Of a DNA stretch of 64,000 bases, positions 34,897 to 44,366 are shown piece by piece. Location of the stretch: NCBI RefSeq assembly GCF_008041935.1, contig NZ_VKAC01000006.1, positions 1 to 64,000 on the forward strand, given 5' to 3'. The notes beneath the pieces were generated by a model. It saw only the letters and a program-made list of their open reading frames with translations. It had not been told where the DNA came from and did not search any database. This stretch comes from Quadrisphaera setariae. GTDB taxonomy: Bacteria; Actinomycetota; Actinomycetes; Actinomycetales; Quadrisphaeraceae. The position numbers were made by a program, and so were the translations under genes. Positions within the stretch are counted from its first letter, which is position 1. The number at the start of each line of letters is the position of its first letter.

Positions 34897-36332
34897 CCCT
34901 GGCCCTGCGGGCCGCGGCCCGATCCGACGTCGGCCTGGTGCGCGCCAGCAACCAGGACTCCGGCTTCGCCGGCACCCGGTTCGTCGTCGTCGCCGACGGC
35001 ATGGGCGGCCACGCCGGCGGTGACGTGGCCTCGGCCACCGCTGTCGCCGAGCTCATCGGCCTGGACGACGAGGCGCACGGCGCCGAGGCGCCCCAGCGCC
35101 TCGCGGACGCGGTGGCGCGGGCGCAGGCCGCCCTGCTGCGGCGGGTGGCGGTCGAGCCGTCGCTGTCGGGCATGGGCACCACCGTCACGGCGCTGCTGAG
35201 GGCGGGGGAGCGCCTCGTGCTGGCGCACCTGGGGGACTCCCGGGCCTACCTCCTGCGCGATGGCGCGCTGGTGCAGGTCACCCGAGACCACACCTTCGTC
35301 CAGCGCCTCGTCGACGAGGGCCGCATCACGGCCGAGGAGGCCGAGCACCACCCGCAGCGCAACGTCATCCTGCGCGTCCTCGGCGACGTCCAGTCCTCCC
35401 CCGAGCCGGACCTGTCCGTGCAGGAGGCGCACGTCGGCGACCGCTGGCTGCTGTGCTCCGACGGGCTCCCCCGGGTCGTGTCCGACGAGACGATCGAGCG
35501 CACGCTCGTGCAGGAGCCGGACGTCGGCAGGTGCGCGGAGACGCTCGTGGAGCTGGCCCTGCGGGCCGGCGCTCCCGACAACGTGACCTGCGTGGTCGCC
35601 GACGTCGTCGAGGTCTCCCCGGGCGACCCCCCGGCGACGGTCCGGCAGGTCGTCGGCGCCGCCGGTGAGCGCCCGGACCCCGACGAGCGCGCCGTCCGCA
35701 TCCCCACCAGCCCCGCCATGCGCGCTGCGGTGCTGGGCCGGGGCAGCGGCACGGCGCCGCTGACGGCGGCCGCTCCGACCGCCCCAGCGGGCGCCTCCGC
35801 CCGCTCCGACAGGTCCCAGGAGGAGTCGCAGACCGGTCCACCGGGCGCGGCGACCGGGGACCGCACCGACCCTCCCCCACGGCCCGCCAGGGTCCGGTGG
35901 GGGCTGCGGGTGCTCGTGGTCCTCGTCGTGGCCCTCGTCCTGGGGGGCGGCGCCCTGGCCGGGTCGGCGTGGCTGGGGCGCCAGTACTTCGTCGCCGACG
36001 ACGGCGGCGCCGTGGCCATCTACCGCGGGCTGTCGCAGGACGTGGGCCCTGTGCACCTGTCCCGGCTGGTCGACACCACCGACGTCCGCGTCGCCGACCT
36101 CCCCGCGGCGTTCCGCGACCAGGTGGCCGCCGGGATGCCCGCTGACAGCCTGCCCGCGGCCCAGGAGATCGTGACCCGGCTGCGGGACGTCTCGCGCACG
36201 GAGGACGACGCCGCTGCAGGGGGCACCAGCCCCTCCGCCGGCACCGACCCCTCGGCCTCGCCGAGCACGGCTCCGACCGAGCAGCCCGCCCCCGTCGAGG
36301 GCGGCGCCCCCACCACGGCGGCGGCACCGTGA
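34893..36332 (+). CDS. pstP: Serine/threonine protein phosphatase PstP
   Basis: A 479-residue PP2C phosphatase that reverses PknA/PknB signalling. The cytosolic catalytic domain (about 1-240) has SNQDSG, VVADGMGGHAGGDVAS, HLGDSRAYLLRDG, LCSDGLPRVVSDE and DNVTCVVADVVE, so all metal-binding Asp residues are in place. A disordered linker leads to one membrane helix (about 337-358) and a ~120-residue external domain ending in a Ser/Thr/Pro-rich tail. It is the only phosphatase in the operon with two kinases. Confidence 0.95.
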   Translation: MTLALRAAARSDVGLVRASNQDSGFAGTRFVVVADGMGGHAGGDVASATAVAELIGLDDEAHGAEAPQRLADAVARAQAALLRRVAVEPSLSGMGTTVTALLRAGERLVLAHLGDSRAYLLRDGALVQVTRDHTFVQRLVDEGRITAEEAEHHPQRNVILRVLGDVQSSPEPDLSVQEAHVGDRWLLCSDGLPRVVSDETIERTLVQEPDVGRCAETLVELALRAGAPDNVTCVVADVVEVSPGDPPATVRQVVGAAGERPDPDERAVRIPTSPAMRAAVLGRGSGTAPLTAAAPTAPAGASARSDRSQEESQTGPPGAATGDRTDPPPRPARVRWGLRVLVVLVVALVLGGGALAGSAWLGRQYFVADDGGAVAIYRGLSQDVGPVHLSRLVDTTDVRVADLPAAFRDQVAAGMPADSLPAAQEIVTRLRDVSRTEDDAAAGGTSPSAGTDPSASPSTAPTEQPAPVEGGAPTTAAAP

Positions 36333-37702
36333 GGGCGCGCTGGGTGGAGCTGGGTCTGACCGCGGTGGCGGTCGGCGTCGCCATGGGCGCCTACGGGCTG
36401 GTCGGCGTGGCCACCGACGGCGCGTGGCCCGAGGACCTGCTCGGCTACGGCGGCGGTCTGGGCGTGCTGGCCCTGGTGCTGCACGTGGCCGTGAGGTGGC
36501 GCGCTCCGCACGCCGACCCGCTGCTCATCCCCGTGGCCATGCTCCTGAACGGGCTGGGGCTCGCGCTGATCCACCGCCTGGACGTGGCCGAGGACACCGC
36601 CTTCGCCGAGCGGCAGCTGGCGTGGTCCGCGGTCGGGCTGCTGCTGGCGACGCTCGTCGTCGTCCTGCTCCGCGACCACCGCTGGCTGCGCCGGTACACG
36701 TTCACGGCGATGGTGGTCGGCCTGGTCCTGCTGGTGATGCCGCTGGTGCCGGGACTGGGTCGCAACATCAACGGCGCCCAGATCTGGGTCCGCGTCGGAC
36801 CCATCGGCTTCCAGCCGGGCGAGCTCGCCAAGATCGTGCTGACCGTGTTCTTCGCCGGCTACCTCGTCACCGCCCGCGACACCCTGTCGCTGGTCGGTCC
36901 CAAGGTGCTCGGTCTGCAGCTGCCCCGGCTGCGCGACCTCGGCCCGCTGGTGGTGGCGTGGCTGGCGAGCCTGGGCGTCCTGGTGCTCGAGCGCGACCTC
37001 GGCACCTCGCTGCTGTTCTTCGGGCTGTTCGTGGCGATGCTCTACGTGGCCACGCAGCGGTTCAGCTGGATCGCCATCGGCCTGGTGCTCTTCGCCGGCG
37101 GTGCGGTGTTCGCGTGGAGCATCTTCGCCCACGTGCAGGCGCGCGTCAGCGCCTGGCTCGACCCCTTCTCCTCCGCGATCTACGGCAAGTCCTACGGCGG
37201 CAGCTACCAGCTGGTGCAGGGGCTCTTCGGCTTCGCGCACGGCGGCCTGCTGGGCACCGGCATCGGCCAGGGACGGCCGCAGATCGTCCCCGAGGCCGAG
37301 AGCGACTTCATCCTCGCGACCCTCGGTGAGGAGCTGGGCCTGACCGGGCTGCTGGCCGTGCTGGTGGTCTACCTCGTCCTCGTCGAGCGGGGCCTGCGCA
37401 CGGCCGTCGCGGTGCGCGACGGCTTCGGCAAGCTGCTGGCGGGCGGTCTGGCCTTCGCCATCGGCCTGCAGTGCTTCGTGGTGGCCGGCGGCGTGCTGCG
37501 CGTGATCCCCCTGACGGGCCTGACCATGCCGTTCCTCGCCTACGGCGGGTCGAGCCTCGTGGCCAACTGGATGATCGTCGGGCTGCTGCTGCGCGTCTCC
37601 GACGCCGCGCGCCGCCCCGCGCCCGCCGTCCCCGAGCCCGAGGGCGCCCCCGTGGTGCCCGACGAGGCCGGATCCGCCGCCACGCAGGTGGTGCGCCTGT
37701 GA
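36329..37702 (+). CDS. rodA: SEDS glycosyltransferase RodA/FtsW
   Basis: A 457-residue SEDS-family polymerase with about ten to twelve membrane helices. Signatures are NGAQIWVRVGPIGFQPGELA, a large external loop with QARVSAWLDPF and GSYQLVQG, and the terminal YGGSSLVANW. It polymerises lipid II into glycan strands with a class B PBP partner, here pbpA immediately downstream (GTGA overlap). That pairing favours the RodA-like role over FtsW. It carries a Pro-rich cytosolic C-tail. Confidence 0.93.
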   Translation: MRARWVELGLTAVAVGVAMGAYGLVGVATDGAWPEDLLGYGGGLGVLALVLHVAVRWRAPHADPLLIPVAMLLNGLGLALIHRLDVAEDTAFAERQLAWSAVGLLLATLVVVLLRDHRWLRRYTFTAMVVGLVLLVMPLVPGLGRNINGAQIWVRVGPIGFQPGELAKIVLTVFFAGYLVTARDTLSLVGPKVLGLQLPRLRDLGPLVVAWLASLGVLVLERDLGTSLLFFGLFVAMLYVATQRFSWIAIGLVLFAGGAVFAWSIFAHVQARVSAWLDPFSSAIYGKSYGGSYQLVQGLFGFAHGGLLGTGIGQGRPQIVPEAESDFILATLGEELGLTGLLAVLVVYLVLVERGLRTAVAVRDGFGKLLAGGLAFAIGLQCFVVAGGVLRVIPLTGLTMPFLAYGGSSLVANWMIVGLLLRVSDAARRPAPAVPEPEGAPVVPDEAGSAATQVVRL

Positions 37703-39177
37703 ACGCCCCCCTGCGCCGGCTCGCCGTGGTGGTCACGGCGATGTTCACCGCGCTCATGGTCGCCGCGACCTGGGTGCAGTTCGTCGACGCCGGCTCGCTG
37801 CGCGCCGACCCCCGCAACTCGCGCACCCTGTACGACCAGCTCGGCCGGGAGCGGGGGCCGATCACCACCGCCGACGGCACGGTCATCGCCGAGTCGGTGC
37901 CCAAGGACGACAGGTACCGCTACCAGCGGACCTACCCCGAGGGCGAGCTCTACTCGGCCGTCACCGGCACCTACTCGGTGACGACGGGACCCAGCGGGCT
38001 GGAGCGCGCCGAGGACGGCTACCTGTCCGGCACCTCTGACAAGCTCTTCTACCGCCGCATCTCCGACCTGCTGACGGGCACGCAGCCGGGCGGCGCGGTG
38101 GTGGAGACCACCCTGCGCGACGCCGTCCAGAAGGCCGCCGCTGACGGCCTGGGCGACCAGCAGGGCGCCGTCGTGGCCCTCGACCCGAAGACCGGTGACG
38201 TGCTGGCGCTGTACTCCTCCCCCGGGTGGGACCCGAACGCCCTGGCCGACCACGACACCTCCGCCGCGGCCGCCGCCCGCAAGGAGCTGACCGACGCCGA
38301 CGGCGACCCGCTGGTCAGCAAGGCGACCTCGCAGAGCTACCCGCCCGGCTCGACGTTCAAGCTCGTCACGACGGCCGCGGCGCTGGAGAGCGGGAAGTAC
38401 ACCGCCGACAGCGTGCTGGACGGCCCGGCCGAGCTGACGCTGCCGCAGACCACCGCGACGCTGGCCAACGACGACGACCGGCCGTGCGGCACCGACGGCA
38501 GGACGTCCCTGGCCGACGCGCTGCGCGTCTCGTGCAACACGGCGTACGCCAACCTCGGGCTCGCCCTGGGGCAGGACGCGCTGCGGGAGCAGGCTCAGAA
38601 GTTCGGCTTCGACAAGGCCTTCGACATCCCGACCCGGGTGGCGGCCAGCAAGTTCCCCTCCCAGGACCTCAACCCGCCGCAGCTGGCCCAGTCCAGCATC
38701 GGCCAGTTCAGCGTCCAGGCGACCCCGATGCAGATGGCCATGGTCGCCGCGGCGATCGCGAACGGTGGAGTGGTGATGCAGCCCAACCTGGTCCGCACGG
38801 TGAGGGGCCGTGATCTCGCGGTGCTGGACGCGCCTCGCCCCACCGAGGTGGGGCGCGCCGTGTCCGGGCAGACCGCGAGCAGCCTGACCGCCATGATGGA
38901 GGGCGTGGTGCAGTCCGGGACCGGTCGCAGGGCGCAGATCCCGGGCGTGAGCGTGGCCGGCAAGACCGGCACCGCCCAGACGGTTCCCGGTGCTGCGCCG
39001 CACGCGTGGTTCACCGCGTTCGCCCCCGCCGACGACCCGGAGGTGGCCGTGGCCGTGTTCGTCGAGAACGGCGGGAACGCCGCGCAGGAGGCCTCCGGCG
39101 GCAGCGTCGCGGCGCCGATCGCCAAGTCGGTCATCCAGGCCGCACTGGCGGCCCAGGGCTCGGGGAGCAACGGCTGA
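37699..39177 (+). CDS. pbpA: Class B penicillin-binding protein PbpA
   Basis: 492 residues from GTG 37699. One N-terminal membrane anchor (about 8-28) is followed by a dimerisation domain (residues ~50-150) and a transpeptidase domain. The catalytic motifs are intact: SxxK in YPPGSTFKLVT, SxN in RVSCNTAY, and KTG in GKTGTAQT. It cross-links peptidoglycan made by RodA. In mycobacteria PbpA is a PknB substrate needed for division. It overlaps rodA by 4 bp and pknA by 1 bp. Confidence 0.95.
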   Translation: MNAPLRRLAVVVTAMFTALMVAATWVQFVDAGSLRADPRNSRTLYDQLGRERGPITTADGTVIAESVPKDDRYRYQRTYPEGELYSAVTGTYSVTTGPSGLERAEDGYLSGTSDKLFYRRISDLLTGTQPGGAVVETTLRDAVQKAAADGLGDQQGAVVALDPKTGDVLALYSSPGWDPNALADHDTSAAAAARKELTDADGDPLVSKATSQSYPPGSTFKLVTTAAALESGKYTADSVLDGPAELTLPQTTATLANDDDRPCGTDGRTSLADALRVSCNTAYANLGLALGQDALREQAQKFGFDKAFDIPTRVAASKFPSQDLNPPQLAQSSIGQFSVQATPMQMAMVAAAIANGGVVMQPNLVRTVRGRDLAVLDAPRPTEVGRAVSGQTASSLTAMMEGVVQSGTGRRAQIPGVSVAGKTGTAQTVPGAAPHAWFTAFAPADDPEVAVAVFVENGGNAAQEASGGSVAAPIAKSVIQAALAAQGSGSNG

Positions 39178-40784
39178 TGCGCGTCGACTCCGGCACCGTG
39201 CTGGGCAACCGCTACCAGCTCACCAACCCCATCGCCTCCGGTGGCATGGGCGAGGTGTGGGAGGCCCGCGACGAGCTGCTGGGCCGCACCGTGGCCGTCA
39301 AGGTGCTGCGCAGCGAGCTCGCCAGCGACGCCGGGTTCCTGGCCCGCTTCCGCACCGAGGCCCGCAACAGCGCCCGCCTGGCCCACCCGGCGATCGCCGC
39401 CACGTACGACTACGGCGAGTCCGACGGCAGCGCGTGGCTGGTCATGGAGCTGGTGCCGGGGGAGCCGCTGAGCGACCTGCTGGCCACCCAGCACTCCGTG
39501 GAGCCGCGCCGTGCGATGCGGATCATCGCCTCGGCGGCGTCCGGTCTGGCCGCGGCGCACGAGGCGGGGATCGTCCACCGCGACGTCAAGCCGGGCAACC
39601 TCCTCGTGACCCCCACCGGAGGGGTCAAGGTCACCGACTTCGGCATCGCCCGGGCCGCTGCCGAGGCACCGCTGACGGCCACGGGCCAGGTCATGGGGAC
39701 AGCGGCCTACCTCTCCCCCGAGCAGGCCACCGGCCGGCGCGACCTGACCCCCGCCGTCGACGTCTACGCCCTCGGCGTGGTCGCCCACGAGATGCTCGCC
39801 GGGCAGCGCCCCTTCACGGGCGAGTCGCAGGTGGCCATCGCGCTGGCGCAGGTCAACGACCCGCCGCCGCCGCTGCCCTCGTCCGTGCCCGCCGGGGCCC
39901 GCGCCCTGGTCGACGCGTGCCTCGCGAAGGACCCGCACGCCCGTCCCCGCGACGCGGCCGTGGTGGCCCAGGTGGCCACCCTCGTGGCCGACGGCGACGA
40001 CGCGCGCGCCCAGCGCGTGCTGCGCGCCGGGCTCGGCTCCGCCGCCGCGGGTGCAGCGGCGGGGGCCACGGGCGCCTCCACCGTCGCGCTCCCGCCGACG
40101 GCCGACGCGACCCGCGCCATGCCGCCCTCGCTGGACGACGAGACGGTCCCCTGGCCCGAGCCGGCGGCTCCCGCCACGCGGCGCTCCGCCCAGGCCGCTG
40201 CCGCCGCCTACGCGGCGGGATCGGCCACGGGCGCCGGTGCCGCCGGTGCTGCTGGTCCCGGGGGTGAGTTCCCCCGCACGGGCATGACGACGGGTCCGCA
40301 CGGCACGCCGGAGCCGACCGGCCAGCGCTCCACCCGCGGGCGCATGACGGTGCCGCTGCTCGGCCTGCTGGCCGTCCTCGTCGTCGTCCTGGCCGCGCTG
40401 GTGTACCTCAACAGCGCGGGGGCGGGCGGCAGCACTCAGGAGCCGTCCAACGCGCCGCTGAGCACGCCGGACACCACGAGTGACGTCACGCAGGCCCCCA
40501 GCCGGACTCGTGCGACCGAGTCCGCGACGGAGTCGGCGACGACCACGACCCCCTCGGACACTCCGAGCACGGCCACGGAGAGCCCGAGCGCCTCGCCCTC
40601 GGAGACGGCCACGACGCCCGCGCCCACCGCGTCCGAGCCGGCGCCCACCGCGTCGGCACCCACGCCCAGCACCGGTGCCTCGGCCACGCCGGGGGCCACC
40701 GGGACCGCCGGCGGCGCTGGAGCCGGTGCCGCCGGTGCTGGTGCTCCCGCCGGCGGTTCCGTGCAGGGGGTGGACGGAGCGTGA
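39177..40784 (+). CDS. pknA: Serine/threonine kinase PknA
   Basis: 535 residues. The Hanks-type kinase domain (about 12-275) has the Gly loop ASGGMGEVW, VAVKVL Lys, HRDVKPGNLLV, DFGIARAA and an activation loop with Thr residues before GTAAYLSPEQ. A Pro/Ala linker leads to a membrane helix at about 388-412 and an extracellular Ser/Thr/Pro-rich C-terminus without PASTA repeats. That absence separates PknA from PknB. Known substrates in relatives include FhaB, Wag31 and the Mur enzymes. It overlaps pknB by 4 bp. Confidence 0.95.
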   Translation: MRVDSGTVLGNRYQLTNPIASGGMGEVWEARDELLGRTVAVKVLRSELASDAGFLARFRTEARNSARLAHPAIAATYDYGESDGSAWLVMELVPGEPLSDLLATQHSVEPRRAMRIIASAASGLAAAHEAGIVHRDVKPGNLLVTPTGGVKVTDFGIARAAAEAPLTATGQVMGTAAYLSPEQATGRRDLTPAVDVYALGVVAHEMLAGQRPFTGESQVAIALAQVNDPPPPLPSSVPAGARALVDACLAKDPHARPRDAAVVAQVATLVADGDDARAQRVLRAGLGSAAAGAAAGATGASTVALPPTADATRAMPPSLDDETVPWPEPAAPATRRSAQAAAAAYAAGSATGAGAAGAAGPGGEFPRTGMTTGPHGTPEPTGQRSTRGRMTVPLLGLLAVLVVVLAALVYLNSAGAGGSTQEPSNAPLSTPDTTSDVTQAPSRTRATESATESATTTTPSDTPSTATESPSASPSETATTPAPTASEPAPTASAPTPSTGASATPGATGTAGGAGAGAAGAGAPAGGSVQGVDGA

Positions 40785-42733
40785 CCGGAGCCCCCCGCGT
40801 GCTCGGAGACCGCTACGAGGTCTCCGAGCTGCTGGGGCGCGGCGGCATGGCCGAGGTCCACGCCGGGCGCGACCAGCGCCTGGGCCGCCGGGTCGCCATC
40901 AAGCTGCTGCGCTCCGACATGGCGCGGGACCCGGTCTTCCAGGCCCGGTTCCGCCGCGAGGCGCAGTCGACGGCAGGCCTGAACCACCCCTCGATCGTGG
41001 CGGTCTACGACACCGGCGAGGACGTCTCCACCGAGTCGGGCGGCGCCCAGGTGCGCACCCCCTACATCGTCATGGAGTACGTCGAGGGCCGCACCGTCCG
41101 CGACGTGCTCGACGAGGCCGGCGGGACCGGGCTGGGCACGCAGCGCGCCGTCGAGATCACCGCTGGTGTGCTCACGGCGCTGCAGGCGGCGCACGACGCC
41201 GGCATCGTCCACCGAGACGTCAAGCCCGCCAACGTCATGGTGACGCCCTCGGGCGGCATCAAGGTCATGGACTTCGGCATCGCCCGCGCGGTCGCGGACT
41301 CCTCCGCCACGATGACGCAGACGAGCGCCGTCATCGGCACTGCGCAGTACCTCTCCCCGGAGCAGGCGCGCGGTGAGGTGGTCGACGCCCGCACCGACCT
41401 GTACTCCACCGGCTGCCTGCTGTACGAGCTGCTCACGGGTCGTCCGCCGTTCATCGGCGACTCCCCCGTGGCGGTGGCCTACCAGCACGTCGGGGAGCTG
41501 CCGGCGCCGCCGAGCCAGTACAACCGCGCCGTCGACGACGAGCTCGACCGGGTGGTGCTCAAAGCGCTGTCCAAGCAGCGCGACGACAGGTACTCCGACG
41601 CCGTGGAGTTCCGCGACGACCTGCTCGCCGCCGAGGCCGGCGACCCGGTCATGGCGCCGACGGTCGCCGTGGCCCACGCGTCCGCCACGCAGTTCCTGCC
41701 GACCACCACCGAGGCGACCCGTGCAGTGGCCGCCGGCGGCTTCGTGAGCCGGCGCACCCGCACCGACCCCACGGGCCAGGCCGCGGCGGTGGACGCCCCG
41801 GTGACGGGCCAGTTCGCCGCCCAGCCCCCGCCGCGGCGTGGCAGCCGGGCCTTCATGACCGTGCTCGTGGTGGTGCTCCTGGTGGTGCTGCTCCTGGTCG
41901 GGTGGCTGACGGTGCGCGCCTACCAGGAGTCGAACCTCGTCACGATCCCGCCAGTGGTCGGACAGACCCAGCAGGCCGCCGAGGCGAGCCTCACAGGGCT
42001 GGGGCTGAGCGTGGGGCAGGTGACCCAGAAGGCGGACCCCGCAGCGGCGGGCACCGTGCTCGACTCCGACCCCGACGCCGGTGAGCGCGTCGACCCGAAG
42101 TCGTCAGTGGCGCTGGTGGTCTCCAACGGACCCGCCGCCGTCCAGGTGCCGGACGTCATCGGGCAGACCCAGGAGCAGGCGGCGGCGACGCTGTCGGGCA
42201 GCGGACTGGCGCTGGGGACGGTCTCCACGAAGGACGCTCCGCAGCTGCGCGCCGGCACCGTCATCTCCACCGACCCCCCGAAGGGCTCCTCCCTCCAGCC
42301 CGGGACGAAGGTGGGTCTCGTCGTCGCCAGCGGCAAGGTCGAGGTGGCGAGCGTGGTGGGCAAGAGCCAGCAGGACGCTGTGACGGCGTTGACCGAGCTG
42401 GGCCTGGTGCCCTCGCTGAGCGCCCAGCCGAGCGACCAGCCGGCGGGGACGGTCGTGTCCCAGACCCCTGAGAGCGGCTCGGTGGCCGTCGGGAGCGTCG
42501 TCCAGCTCGTGGTCTCCGGTGGTGCGACCCCCACGGAGACGCCCACGGACCAGCCGACCGACCAGCCGACCGACCAGCCGACCGACGGTCAGGGCGACGG
42601 GGGCGGTCCGGCCCCCAGCCCGAGTCCCTCGCCCAGCCAGACGCCGAGCACCACGGCCACGCAGGGCACCTCCCTGGCCCCGGAGGACCCGGCGCCCACG
42701 GGAGAGCCGTCCAGGAGCCCGAGAGAGGGCTGA
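40781..42733 (+). CDS. pknB: PASTA-domain serine/threonine kinase PknB
   Basis: 650 residues. Kinase domain (about 12-275): LGRGGMAEVH, VAIKLL, HRDVKPANVMV, DFGIARAV and an activation segment with several Thr (SSATMTQTSAVIG) before TAQYLSPEQ. A membrane helix (about 367-385) is followed by three PASTA repeats (about 386-585, each starting like VPDVIGQTQEQA or VTIPPVVGQTQQA) that sense muropeptides or lipid II. Mycobacterial PknB has four. A Thr/Pro/Asp-rich external tail follows, with an in-frame 12-bp triplication. Last gene of the fhaA operon. Confidence 0.96.
   Translation: MTGAPRVLGDRYEVSELLGRGGMAEVHAGRDQRLGRRVAIKLLRSDMARDPVFQARFRREAQSTAGLNHPSIVAVYDTGEDVSTESGGAQVRTPYIVMEYVEGRTVRDVLDEAGGTGLGTQRAVEITAGVLTALQAAHDAGIVHRDVKPANVMVTPSGGIKVMDFGIARAVADSSATMTQTSAVIGTAQYLSPEQARGEVVDARTDLYSTGCLLYELLTGRPPFIGDSPVAVAYQHVGELPAPPSQYNRAVDDELDRVVLKALSKQRDDRYSDAVEFRDDLLAAEAGDPVMAPTVAVAHASATQFLPTTTEATRAVAAGGFVSRRTRTDPTGQAAAVDAPVTGQFAAQPPPRRGSRAFMTVLVVVLLVVLLLVGWLTVRAYQESNLVTIPPVVGQTQQAAEASLTGLGLSVGQVTQKADPAAAGTVLDSDPDAGERVDPKSSVALVVSNGPAAVQVPDVIGQTQEQAAATLSGSGLALGTVSTKDAPQLRAGTVISTDPPKGSSLQPGTKVGLVVASGKVEVASVVGKSQQDAVTALTELGLVPSLSAQPSDQPAGTVVSQTPESGSVAVGSVVQLVVSGGATPTETPTDQPTDQPTDQPTDGQGDGGGPAPSPSPSPSQTPSTTATQGTSLAPEDPAPTGEPSRSPREG
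42548..42583. repeat. Three perfect 12-bp tandem repeats in pknB
   Basis: GACCAGCCGACC is repeated three times exactly (42548-42559, 42560-42571, 42572-42583). It encodes a repeated Asp-Gln-Pro-Thr unit in the external tail beyond the last PASTA domain. Confidence 0.9.
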
Positions 42734-42745
42734 GACCGCCTCGCG

Positions 42746-42779
42746 CGCCTGGGGGTCGTCGTGCGGCGACCCTCAGGCG
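42746..42779. terminator. Bidirectional terminator between pknB and trpG/pabA
   Basis: CGCCTG-G-GGGTCG pairs with CGACCC-T-CAGGCG, a 13-bp stem containing one G-T wobble, loop of 8. It lies after the pknB stop and reaches into the last codons of the convergent gene. Confidence 0.75.
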
Positions 42780-43435
42780 GGGCGGGTCTGCCCGTCGCGC
42801 ACGAGCGGGGCCATGCCGGTGGAGCGCTCCACCGCACCGTCGTCGCCGCAGACCTGCAGCCAGTTCGCGAACAGCCGGTGCCCGCCCTGGGTGAGCACCG
42901 ACTCGGGGTGGAACTGCACGCCGTGCAGCGGCAGCTCGCGGTGCTGGAGGGCCATCACCACGCCCCCGGGGGTGCGCCCGGTGACGACCAGCTCCTCGGG
43001 GACGGTGTCGGAGACGACCGCGAGGGAGTGGTAGCGGGTGGCGGTGAAGGGCTGCGGGAGGCCGTGGAGCACGCCGTCGCCGTCGTGGACGACCTCGCTG
43101 GTCTTGCCGTGCAGCAGCTCCTCGGCGTGCGTCACGGTCGCCCCGAAGACCTCGCCGAGGGCCTGGTGTCCCAGGCAGACGCCCAGCATCGGCGTGGCCC
43201 GCTCCGCGCAGCGGCGCACGAGGTCAGGACTGGCGCCCGCTTCCTTCGGGGCACCCGGGCCGGGCGAGAGGAGGACGCCGTCCACCCCCTCGAGCACGTC
43301 GTCGCGACCGAGCCAGGGGTCGTCGTTGCGCAGCACCCGGCAGTCGGCGCCGAGCTGCTCGAGGTAGCCCACGATCGTCCAGACGAAGCTGTCGTAGTTG
43401 TCGACGACGAGCACGCGGCGGCCGGTGGAGCTCAT
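42773..43435 (-). CDS. Class I glutamine amidotransferase (PabA/TrpG)
   Basis: 220 residues from ATG 43435. The glutaminase triad is present: Cys in PMLGVCLGHQALGEVFG, and His-Glu in GVQFHPESVLTQGG. VVDNYDSFVWTIVGYLEQLG opens the protein and SPGPGAPKEAG forms the oxyanion loop. It releases ammonia for a chorismate-using partner, either 4-amino-4-deoxychorismate synthase (folate) or anthranilate synthase (tryptophan). The partner gene is not in the window. In actinobacteria this position next to pknB is usually annotated trpG or pabA. It overlaps the DUF881 gene by 4 bp. Confidence 0.9.
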   Translation of the reverse strand: MSSTGRRVLVVDNYDSFVWTIVGYLEQLGADCRVLRNDDPWLGRDDVLEGVDGVLLSPGPGAPKEAGASPDLVRRCAERATPMLGVCLGHQALGEVFGATVTHAEELLHGKTSEVVHDGDGVLHGLPQPFTATRYHSLAVVSDTVPEELVVTGRTPGGVVMALQHRELPLHGVQFHPESVLTQGGHRLFANWLQVCGDDGAVERSTGMAPLVRDGQTRPA

Positions 43436-44298
43436 CGAGGAACCGTAGCGTGGGCGAGCTGCAGGGATCCGTCCCAACCGGGCACGCTGACGTCCTGCTG
43501 GCTCAGCTGCCAGCCGAGCCCCACCCGGGCGGCGTCGGAGAGGTAGCTGCGCACGGCCGGTGAGGCGTCCACGGCGGCCCTGAGGGCCGTGGGGTCGCCG
43601 ACGGCCCTCACGGTGTACGGCGGGGCGTACAGGCGCCCCTGCAGGCGCAGGACGTTGCCGACGCAGCGCACGGCGGACGTGGAGATGATCCGCTGGTCCT
43701 GCAGCCCCACCGCGGTGGCACCGCCCGCCCACAGGGCGTTCACCACGGCCTGCAGGTCCTGCTGGTGGACGATGAGCACGTCGGCGGAGACGCCGCTGGC
43801 CCCGGCGGCCGCGGCGGTGTCGGCGGCGCGCGGGGCGTCGTCGAGGGTGATGACCAGGCCCGGCCCGTCCACGGGGTCGAGGCCGGCCGAGCCGGCCAGG
43901 GTGCCCGCCTCGGCCTGGAGCCGCTGGGCGGCCGGGTCGTCGACCTGGCGCCCGAGGGAGGCGACCTCCTCCTGCAGCTGCGCGAGGTGTGCGTCGTCAC
44001 GGGCGACGTCCCGCTCACGGGCCACCACCTGGCTGCGCAGGTCGCTCGTGCTGGCCCGCAGGTCCGTGCCGTCCGCGGTGCGCGCCGACGTGGCGAACAG
44101 CCCTCCCGCGAGCACGAGGACGACGACGACGGCGGTGCCGCCGAGACCGGGGCGCGGCCAGCGCCGTCCAGAGGCGCTCTGCGAGGCGCCCGCGGGGCGC
44201 TCGACGAGGTCCTGGGCGGGGTCCGAGCCGGGGTGCTGGGCGGTCGGGGAGGTGGTCGCCGGGGCAGCTGCCGAGGACTCGTGCGCTGCGTCCGTCAC
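43432..44298 (-). CDS. DUF881 membrane-anchored protein
   Basis: A 288-residue protein with a polar ~50-residue N-terminus, one membrane helix (about 52-70), a coiled-coil (about 78-118, LRSQVVARERDVARDDAHLA) and an external DUF881 domain. Family stretches are GPGLVITLDDAP, VLIVHQQDLQAVVNALW, GGATAVGLQDQRIISTSAVR and CVGNVLRLQGRLYAPPYTVR. The function is unknown, but the gene is conserved beside crgA at actinobacterial origins, suggesting a role in division or envelope biogenesis. Divergent from crgA, 68 bp apart. Confidence 0.88.
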   Translation of the reverse strand: MTDAAHESSAAAPATTSPTAQHPGSDPAQDLVERPAGASQSASGRRWPRPGLGGTAVVVVLVLAGGLFATSARTADGTDLRASTSDLRSQVVARERDVARDDAHLAQLQEEVASLGRQVDDPAAQRLQAEAGTLAGSAGLDPVDGPGLVITLDDAPRAADTAAAAGASGVSADVLIVHQQDLQAVVNALWAGGATAVGLQDQRIISTSAVRCVGNVLRLQGRLYAPPYTVRAVGDPTALRAAVDASPAVRSYLSDAARVGLGWQLSQQDVSVPGWDGSLQLAHATVPR

Positions 44299-44366
44299 GG
44301 CTCGCCCTCCCCGCCCGGCCCGGGCGACTACCCTCGGGCCCTGACAGCCCTGCTGGAGGAGGACCG

